Source: Coleofasciculus sp. S288 (lineage in GTDB: Bacteria > Cyanobacteriota > Cyanobacteriia > Cyanobacteriales > Coleofasciculaceae). From it: DNA of 7,820 nt. The stretch's first letter is position 1. Every line of letters starts with the position of its first letter. The position numbers and the translations under genes were made by a program. The notes under the pieces are model-generated. The model was not told the origin of the DNA. It saw nothing but the letters and a program-made list of their open reading frames with translations, and made no database searches. Of the stretch, positions 1-4,836 are shown one piece after another. The stretch spans positions 1 to 7,820 of the forward strand of contig JAIUYC010000144.1 of NCBI GenBank assembly GCA_020216575.1, given 5' to 3'.

Positions 1-172
1 GGGGGGACTTTTCTCCCCGATGGAACCACTGGCTATTTTGGCAACACTGCCAGTACCGCCAATCCCCATCGCCTCGCTCGATCTTGACCGGATACTGATT
101 GCTAAGGGGATTGGCGGTACTGGCAGTGTTGCCAAAATAGCCAGTGGTTCCATCGGGGAGAAAAGTCCCCCC
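1..172. repeat. Perfect 67-bp inverted repeat with 38-nt spacer
   Basis: Positions 1-67 are the exact reverse complement of 106-172, with paired positions summing to 173; 68-105 is the spacer. Both arms encode the same peptide (TFLPDGTTGYFGNTASTANP) on opposite strands. The right arm encodes it in the DUF4347 frame on the minus strand, and the left arm encodes it on the plus strand. In the minus-strand gene frame the left arm reads as Trp-, Cys- and Gln-rich nonsense (WWRYWQCCQNSQWF). This is what a fold-back copy of coding DNA would give. The left arm reaches the window edge, so its full length is unknown. It is far longer than a transcription terminator hairpin. Confidence 0.95.
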
Positions 173-1822
173 CTCCTGAACAAAAACGGCTCCACCTCGC
201 CCCTGACCATTCGTTGCGCCCGTGCCGCCGGTAGCAGAATTGCTTCCGAAGGTAGAACCCACAACCATTAGTCTGGCTCCATTAGAGATGAAGACAGCAC
301 CGCCCAAACCTGCACCGCCGCCGCCCAGTCCGCGCGTACCTGTGTCGCCCGGATTGTCGCCACTGAAAGTAGAGCTACCACCGCTGCCTGCCCCACCGGC
401 TGAACCATTGCCCCCATATAAGCCGCCCAGTCCACCACTGCCACCTCTGCCGCCACTACCTGCGCTGCCGCCCAAAACGTTGCCGCCGCCGCCGCCGCCT
501 GCACCGCCACCGCCGCCGCCTGCGCCGTAGCCCCCATTACCGCCACTTGCCCCGTTGCCACCGTTACCGGCACGAGCAAATACACCGCTACCGCCGCCGC
601 CACCGCCGCCGCCGCCGCCGCCACCGCCGCCAAAGCCAACGGAGGTTGTACTTAAGCCGCTAGTACCGTTGCCACCATTGCTTCCGGCACCACCTGCACT
701 ACCGCCAACACCGCCCCTGCCGATTGTGCCTACCAATAATGCTGAAAAACTGGACAAACCGCCAGCGGCGCTGCCAAAGCCGCGACTGCCGCCGCTAGAA
801 TCGTTGCCACCTCGACCGCCACCACCGCCTAAGCTAGCATTTCCACCAATTGCTTGGTTGTGGAAGAAGCCAACGTTTTCAACGAGGACGTCCGCGCCAG
901 GAGCGAGATAGAGTGCGCCTCCTGCACCCAAACCACCGCCACCACCATTTCCACCTCTGGCAACACCATCAACTAAATCGATGCCATTAAAGAGGACATT
1001 TTCCCCTGGATTCTGGCGATCGATCAAGAACAGGGAGGTAATGCTTTGCCCGCTAATGCTGCCTCGACCGAGGTCGCCACTATCGAAGCGAAGGCTGTTG
1101 CCTGTGCGAATTTCGATTGGTCGAGTCAGTCTTACTTGGTTGTTCAAAATAATGCCGTCCGGACCGGGATGTCGAACAGCTTCAGCAACCGCTTCTCGGA
1201 GGGTGAGTAAGCCATCGTTGGGATCGACTACATCGTCATAGCGAGTCACGGTGTAAAAGATCGGCGGCATCAGCACGCCCTGGTAAGCTTGACGCACAGT
1301 TTCTGGAAATGCCAATAGCGTTTGGCTGGTGTCTGTTGCAACATCCAACTTCCAGTTGCCACCTTTGGACTCGTGACCCGTCAGGGTTGTCGATGCAACA
1401 ATTGCCGCACCTGTTTGTGCGCTCAGTGTTTGCACAAATACCTGTCCCAACGTTCCAGCCGCAACACGACAGCCATAGAGCAGAATTTCAGCATCGTTGC
1501 TGAGTGCTTGCTTCCACTCTGCAAACTGCTGGGTATAGTGTTGCAGGCTTGCGGTATCAACCCAGGTGTTGCCCAATTGCAGGCGACCGGGTGCGCCGTG
1601 AGAGATGATGTGAATGCTGTGAATCTGGTGGCGCTGTGCCAAAATTTCAGCTATCTGCTCTACGCCATTCCGGTGGGCATCGAGAATAATTGGCTCAATA
1701 TCCGGAAACACACTAGCAGCAAGATATTGGTAATCTTCTACAGCTGGGTCGATAAAGGCAATATTCTGCTTCAATGTTGCCAGATTAGAAGCGGATTGAA
1801 GTGAAACCTGATACGTAGTCAT
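1..1822 (-). CDS. DUF4347 glycine-rich beta-helix surface protein, partial (3' end beyond window)
   Basis: The frame is open from ATG at 1822 to the left edge, about 607 codons with no stop. An SD-like GGAG (1834-1837) lies 11 nt upstream. Residues 1-180 match my memory of DUF4347: 'FIDPAVEDYQ' near 23-32, 'ISHGAPG' with H75, and 'LLYGCRVAAG' with C118. The His/Cys pair resembles caspase-like (clan CD) folds, but catalysis is only an inference. Residues about 190-290 hold a 'DGLLTLREAV' motif typical of polymorphic beta-helix proteins, followed by hydrophobic strands. From about 290 to 550 the protein is mostly Gly with Ser, Ala and Asn, including a run of 14 Gly, which recalls PE_PGRS-like composition. 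No classical signal peptide is visible, which is usual for DUF4347 proteins. The family commonly occurs in very large cyanobacterial adhesin-like proteins, so a surface role is likely but unproven. The last 35 or so codons (1-105) run into a palindrome and are probably not genuine protein sequence. Confidence 0.85.
   Translation of the reverse strand, partial: MTTYQVSLQSASNLATLKQNIAFIDPAVEDYQYLAASVFPDIEPIILDAHRNGVEQIAEILAQRHQIHSIHIISHGAPGRLQLGNTWVDTASLQHYTQQFAEWKQALSNDAEILLYGCRVAAGTLGQVFVQTLSAQTGAAIVASTTLTGHESKGGNWKLDVATDTSQTLLAFPETVRQAYQGVLMPPIFYTVTRYDDVVDPNDGLLTLREAVAEAVRHPGPDGIILNNQVRLTRPIEIRTGNSLRFDSGDLGRGSISGQSITSLFLIDRQNPGENVLFNGIDLVDGVARGGNGGGGGLGAGGALYLAPGADVLVENVGFFHNQAIGGNASLGGGGGRGGNDSSGGSRGFGSAAGGLSSFSALLVGTIGRGGVGGSAGGAGSNGGNGTSGLSTTSVGFGGGGGGGGGGGGGGSGVFARAGNGGNGASGGNGGYGAGGGGGGAGGGGGGNVLGGSAGSGGRGGSGGLGGLYGGNGSAGGAGSGGSSTFSGDNPGDTGTRGLGGGGAGLGGAVFISNGARLMVVGSTFGSNSATGGTGATNGQGRGGAVFVQEGGTFLPDGTTGYFGNTASTANPLSNQYPVKIERGDGDWRYWQCCQNSQWFHRGEKSP
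300..960 (-). repeat. Glycine-codon low-complexity tract inside the DUF4347 gene
   Basis: On the minus strand this stretch is dominated by GGN codons interrupted by Ser, Ala, Asn and Thr codons. The densest part, about 480-640, is nearly continuous GGC/GGT. On the plus strand it appears as CCG/CCA runs, which create long proline- or alanine-rich spurious frames. There is no strict DNA repeat unit; the periodicity is three bases. Such tracts are prone to slippage and to assembly error, so the residue count here is less certain than elsewhere. Confidence 0.85.
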
Positions 1823-1833
1823 GATGAAAATTT

Positions 1834-1837
1834 CTCC
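1834..1837 (-). promoter_or_regulatory. Probable ribosome-binding site for the DUF4347 gene
   Basis: GGAG on the minus strand, followed by 11 nt and then the ATG at 1822. The spacing is a little long. No other ATG precedes the DUF4347 domain in this frame nearby, so the site supports the chosen start. Confidence 0.5.
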
Positions 1838-2088
1838 ATTTAAAATTGCAATGAAGATACTCTAGAAGCGGTTATTCCATTTACGGAATTCATTTCCCTA
1901 TTTCTCACAAGTTTCGCGATCTGCATTTTGCAGAAGCGCTAGGCTAGGCCTCGCTTCGCTAACGCGATCGCACACTTCATACCCTTTGCCTAGACTAGGT
2001 TTCGGGCATTTTTTACAAACCCAGAGTTTTGACAGAGTGTTGAACACCTTCCGTCAATCTAGGTTTTATAAGCATGAGAGGAAATCGT

Positions 2089-2134
2089 GGTGAGAAATCC
2101 GAGTGATATCTGGATAATTCCAGACTATTTCACC
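2089..2134. repeat. Two-tier imperfect palindrome (possible RNA or DNA hairpin)
   Basis: The inner stem TCTGGA (2109-2114) pairs with TCCAGA (2119-2124) across a TAAT loop. The outer stem GGTGAGAAAT (2089-2098) pairs with ATTTCACC (2127-2134) with one bulged G. The two stems are separated by an asymmetric internal loop of 10 and 2 nt. No T-run follows on either strand, so it does not look like an intrinsic terminator. The function is unknown. Confidence 0.45.
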
Positions 2135-2205
2135 TTACAGGTAGCTAAACCGCTCCAACAATGGAAAATTTGCCACTTTAATGGGTAATTTTGCTAAATT
2201 CAAGA

Positions 2206-2232
2206 AGGCATGAGGCATGAGGCATGAGGCAT
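2206..2232. repeat. 7-bp tandem repeat AGGCATG, 3.9 copies
   Basis: Three perfect AGGCATG units and a fourth lacking its last base (AGGCAT followed by A). Heptameric short tandem repeats are known from the intergenic DNA of heterocystous and other filamentous cyanobacteria (STRR sequences). Copy number is likely variable between strains. Confidence 0.85.
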
Positions 2233-2342
2233 AGAACATAGGAAATGCCTTATCCAGCAAGCATTTCCGCAAATTAATAACTTTTAGCCCCCCTAAGTAC
2301 GGAAGAGCCTCAATCCTACGCCAAGTCGAAAATTATGGCGTC

Positions 2343-2465
2343 AGGACTTACGCAACTGGCCTATTATTTTCAGTTCGTAGTGAGGACTTGAGTTCTCATT
2401 CCAAAGGGCTAAAGCCCTTACTACAAACAAAAAACCAGATTTTTGGTGACACTTGCGTAAGTCCT
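2343..2465. mobile_element. MITE-like element, 123 bp with 13-bp terminal inverted repeats
   Basis: The left end AGGACTTACGCAA (2343-2355) is the exact reverse complement of the right end TTGCGTAAGTCCT (2453-2465). The interior holds no reading frame but has nested hairpins. AAGGGCT/AGCCCTT (2404-2410 and 2413-2419) surrounds a 2-nt loop. GAGGACT/AGTTCTC around 2382-2397 pairs with one G-U. GTAGTGAG and CTTACTAC form an outer stem. The direct repeat GGCGT flanks the element one base away on each side (2337-2341 and 2467-2471); it could be a target duplication or chance. From memory, ends like this are common in filamentous cyanobacteria, but I could not search. It lies 15 nt past the operon stop codon, so the operon mRNA probably reads into it. 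Confidence 0.75.
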
Positions 2466-2480
2466 AGGCGTATGAATCGG

Positions 2481-4373
2481 TCACTTAGCTTGAAGAACCT
2501 CATGTAAAGTTGTCAATAATTCCTGGGTTGTGTAGGGCTTAGATAAGAAAGTTTTAACGCCAGCATGACGGACTTGTGACAGCTTATCTTCGGATACCAA
2601 TCCGCTAACAGCAACAATCTTGACCTGCGGCTCAATTTTTTGCAACGTGCGGATAGTGGTTAAACCATCCATGAATGGCATCATCATATCCGCCAATACA
2701 ACACTAATTTCCTGGCGATGCTCTGCGTATAAGGTAACAGCCTCGATACCATCACTGGCAGTCATAGCTTTGTAATTATAGGTTTCCAGTGAGGTTTTGG
2801 TAACATCTCGAATTGCGGCTTCATCATCAACGACGAGAATGACTTCACCGTGTCCTAAAGGCAGTTCTACGTCTTCCATCTGTTGCATTTTAGATTTGCC
2901 TGCCGTGGGCAAAAATATCTTAAATTGAGTCCCTTTTCCGAGTTCGCTGTCCACTTTTACAAAACCACCATGGCTTTTGATAATTCCAAGTACTGTTGAA
3001 AGACCAAGTCCTGTTCCTTTGCCAATCTCTTTAGTGGTAAAAAATGGCTCGAAAATTCTATCTAAGATTTCAGGAGGCATGCCCGTTCCCGTATCAGCAA
3101 TGGTAATCACCACATAGGAACCGATGCGAGCATCCAGATTCCTGCGGGTATAGTTTTCATCAATGAGTAAATTAGTGGCAGAGATAGTCAACGTTCCACC
3201 GTTTGGCATTGCATCACGAGCGTTGACGCAGAGATTCATAAGAACTTGATGGAGTTGTGTGGCATCTCCACGAACCATGTCAAGATGTTTTGCAATATTG
3301 ATATCAATGTCGATATATTTTGGAAAGGTTTGCTGGACAATTTGTTTAATTTCTGATACCAACGGTTCAACTTGAAGCATTGAAAACTTCCCTTCAACGC
3401 CTCGAGCAAATGACAGGACTTGCTTGACTAAATTAGCCCCTCGTTTGGCATTGTCTATGATCAGTGGGAGCAGCCGATGACTGTATTCATCTTGAAGTTG
3501 TAGCTCCAACAGTTGAGCCGACATCAAAATTGGGGCCAGCACATTGTTTAGGTCGTGAGCAATGCCGCTAGCGAGTGTACCAATGCTTTCCAGTCGTTGA
3601 GCGCGAAGAAATTGGGATTCGAGTTGTTTTTTTTCGGTAATATCTGTATTGACAGTGAGGATGGATTTGGGTTGTTTGAGTTCATTGCACACTAGAGTCC
3701 AACGGCTTTCGACAATGATTTCTTTGCCGTCTTTGGCGACTTGATGCAACTCACCCTGCCACTCGCCCTCCTCAAAAATTGTCTTGAGAGCTGCTTGAAG
3801 TTCAGGCGAAATTTCCTTGTACAACAACTCATTGGCATTCTTGCCGATCGCTTCACCCGTTTTCCAGCCATACAGGCGTTCGGCACCTTTATTCCAAAAT
3901 AAAATCTTGTGTTCTAAGTCTCGAACGAGAATCGCGTCAGTAGTAACATCGAGTAGGGCAGCTTGTTCGCCGATTTTCTGCTCTGCCCGTTTGCGTTCGA
4001 TCGCATAACGGATAGAACGTTCTAGCAACGGGACTCCAATCTGGCTTTTGTCCAAGTAATCCGCCGCTCCAGCCTTCATGGCTTCAACGTCTACATCATG
4101 GTCTCCCTGCCCGGTTAGTAAAATAATGGGAGCTTTGCAGCCATTAGCAATCGCCTCGTGTAACAGTTCCAACCCGGTGCGATCGCCCAGGCGGTAGTCG
4201 AGGAGATAAACATCGTGTTGGTGAAGCGCGATCGCATCCACTGCTGTCTCATAGCTTGACACCCATTCCAGCTCGAAATTGGCGCCCTCCATTTCCGAGA
4301 ACCAGTCGCGAGTCAAGATGTAGTCATCCTCGTCATCATCCACTAAAAGTACTCTAACTGGACGGTTGTCCAT
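2481..4373 (-). CDS. Hybrid sensor histidine kinase (REC-PAS-HisKA-HATPase-REC)
   Basis: Cytoplasmic hybrid two-component kinase of 630 residues. No membrane segment is visible. The N-terminal receiver (about 5-125) has acidic residues at 12-14, phospho-acceptor D59, T87 and K109. A PAS domain with its C-terminal 'TDITEKK' follows (about 137-250). The HisKA domain has phospho-histidine H273 in 'GIAHDLNN'. The HATPase domain has N384 (N box), DTGTG at 427-431, an FEPFF box at 441-445 and GKGTGLGL at 451-458. The C-terminal receiver has D516/D517, phospho-acceptor D562, Ser590 in place of the usual Thr, and K612. All catalytic residues appear intact. ATG at 4373 is chosen because GGAG lies 6 nt upstream and the receiver starts at once. 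An alternative start at 4430 would overlap the preceding gene by 77 nt and adds 19 unconserved residues. It is the last gene of the operon, overlapping the Rcp1-like gene by 20 nt. The input signal to the PAS domain is unknown. Confidence 0.95.
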   Translation of the reverse strand: MDNRPVRVLLVDDDEDDYILTRDWFSEMEGANFELEWVSSYETAVDAIALHQHDVYLLDYRLGDRTGLELLHEAIANGCKAPIILLTGQGDHDVDVEAMKAGAADYLDKSQIGVPLLERSIRYAIERKRAEQKIGEQAALLDVTTDAILVRDLEHKILFWNKGAERLYGWKTGEAIGKNANELLYKEISPELQAALKTIFEEGEWQGELHQVAKDGKEIIVESRWTLVCNELKQPKSILTVNTDITEKKQLESQFLRAQRLESIGTLASGIAHDLNNVLAPILMSAQLLELQLQDEYSHRLLPLIIDNAKRGANLVKQVLSFARGVEGKFSMLQVEPLVSEIKQIVQQTFPKYIDIDINIAKHLDMVRGDATQLHQVLMNLCVNARDAMPNGGTLTISATNLLIDENYTRRNLDARIGSYVVITIADTGTGMPPEILDRIFEPFFTTKEIGKGTGLGLSTVLGIIKSHGGFVKVDSELGKGTQFKIFLPTAGKSKMQQMEDVELPLGHGEVILVVDDEAAIRDVTKTSLETYNYKAMTASDGIEAVTLYAEHRQEISVVLADMMMPFMDGLTTIRTLQKIEPQVKIVAVSGLVSEDKLSQVRHAGVKTFLSKPYTTQELLTTLHEVLQAK

Positions 4374-4836
4374 CTCCCTCTCCAATCCCTGCCAGTGGCA
4401 GTTCAACAATTTCAAACCAATATCGTCCAAGAACCTTGATAACCTCGACTAACGAGTTAAACGTCATCGGCTTAGTAATAAACGAATTTGCACCCAGGTC
4501 ATAACTGCGATAGATATCGTCCTCCGCTTTTGAGGTTGTCAGGACAACAACCGGGATTCGCCGCAGATCTGGGTCGGCTTTAATCTCTTTAAGTGCTTCG
4601 CGACCATCTTTTTTCGGCATATTTAGATCCAGTAGGATTAAACCCGGACGCGGTGACTTGATTGGATCGACATATTGGCCACGCCGATACAGATAATCCA
4701 TCAATTCTTCCCCATCTCGAACCAGATACAGTTCGTTTGCCAATCGACTCTCTGCCAGTGCCTCACGCGCTAGCATGCAATCATCCTCATCATCATCAGC
4801 CATCAAAATTGTGACGGTTGTTCGGCAACCCTTCAC
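4354..4836 (-). CDS. Stand-alone response regulator, Rcp1-like
   Basis: Single-domain receiver of 160 residues with no output domain. Acidic cluster D14-D16, phospho-acceptor D70 in 'LILLDLNMPKKDG', T100 and K122 in 'SFITKP' are all present. The 'LVRDGEELMDYLYRRGQY' segment and the C-terminal 'YWFEIVELP' are typical of the Rcp1 family. Rcp1 is the partner of the cyanobacterial phytochrome Cph1 and is phosphorylated by its kinase. The protein probably shuttles phosphate between the sensor kinase encoded just upstream and other partners, possibly the hybrid kinase downstream. The start is GTG at 4836; it shares 4 nt (GTGA) with the stop of the preceding gene, and GGAG lies 10 nt upstream at 4847-4850. 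An internal ATG at 4803 would remove the first beta strand and is rejected. The last 15 or so residues are unconserved and overlap the start signals of the next gene. A symbol is not given because orthology to rcp1 cannot be shown here. Confidence 0.95.
   Translation of the reverse strand: MKGCRTTVTILMADDDEDDCMLAREALAESRLANELYLVRDGEELMDYLYRRGQYVDPIKSPRPGLILLDLNMPKKDGREALKEIKADPDLRRIPVVVLTTSKAEDDIYRSYDLGANSFITKPMTFNSLVEVIKVLGRYWFEIVELPLAGIGEGDGQPSS
4380..4383 (-). promoter_or_regulatory. Ribosome-binding site inside the upstream gene, deciding the hybrid kinase start
   Basis: GGAG on the minus strand with 6 nt to the ATG at 4373; a second purine run (GGGAG) abuts the ATG. The site is embedded in codons for the last residues (GIGEG) of the Rcp1-like protein. 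Ribosomes finishing that gene would therefore be in place to start the next one. Confidence 0.7.

Larger units (their letters stand above)
1823..2480. other. 658-bp intergenic region, no gene seen
   Basis: This region separates the kinase operon from the DUF4347 gene. No frame longer than about 60 codons, no tRNA-like fold and no recognised RNA family was seen. It contains a HIP1 octamer (1964-1971) in a GC-rich patch at about 1933-1971 with nested AGGCCT and GCGAAGCG-like short repeats. It also holds a two-tier palindrome (2089-2134), a 7-bp tandem repeat (2206-2232) and a MITE-like element (2343-2465). The promoter of the DUF4347 gene should lie in its left part, but no convincing -10/-35 pair is visible. 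Confidence 0.7.

Noticed and set aside
1..172. Intrinsic terminator or invertible phase-variation switch
   Set aside because: The 67-bp arms are far too long for a terminator and lie within an open frame; the 38-nt spacer holds no promoter and is too short to be a sensible invertible segment, and no recombinase gene is seen.
222..911. Long proline-rich plus-strand frames and alanine-rich minus-strand frame
   Set aside because: They are the antisense and shifted frames of the glycine-codon tract in the DUF4347 gene; a GC-rich triplet tract keeps several frames open.
1322..1804. 160-codon plus-strand frame opposite the DUF4347 domain
   Set aside because: Cys-rich with no recognisable domain, while the opposite strand encodes a clear conserved DUF4347 domain.
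1981..2016. Possible plus-strand terminator (TGCC...GGGCA followed by T-run)
   Set aside because: The stem is only 4-5 bp and there is no plus-strand gene upstream for it to terminate.
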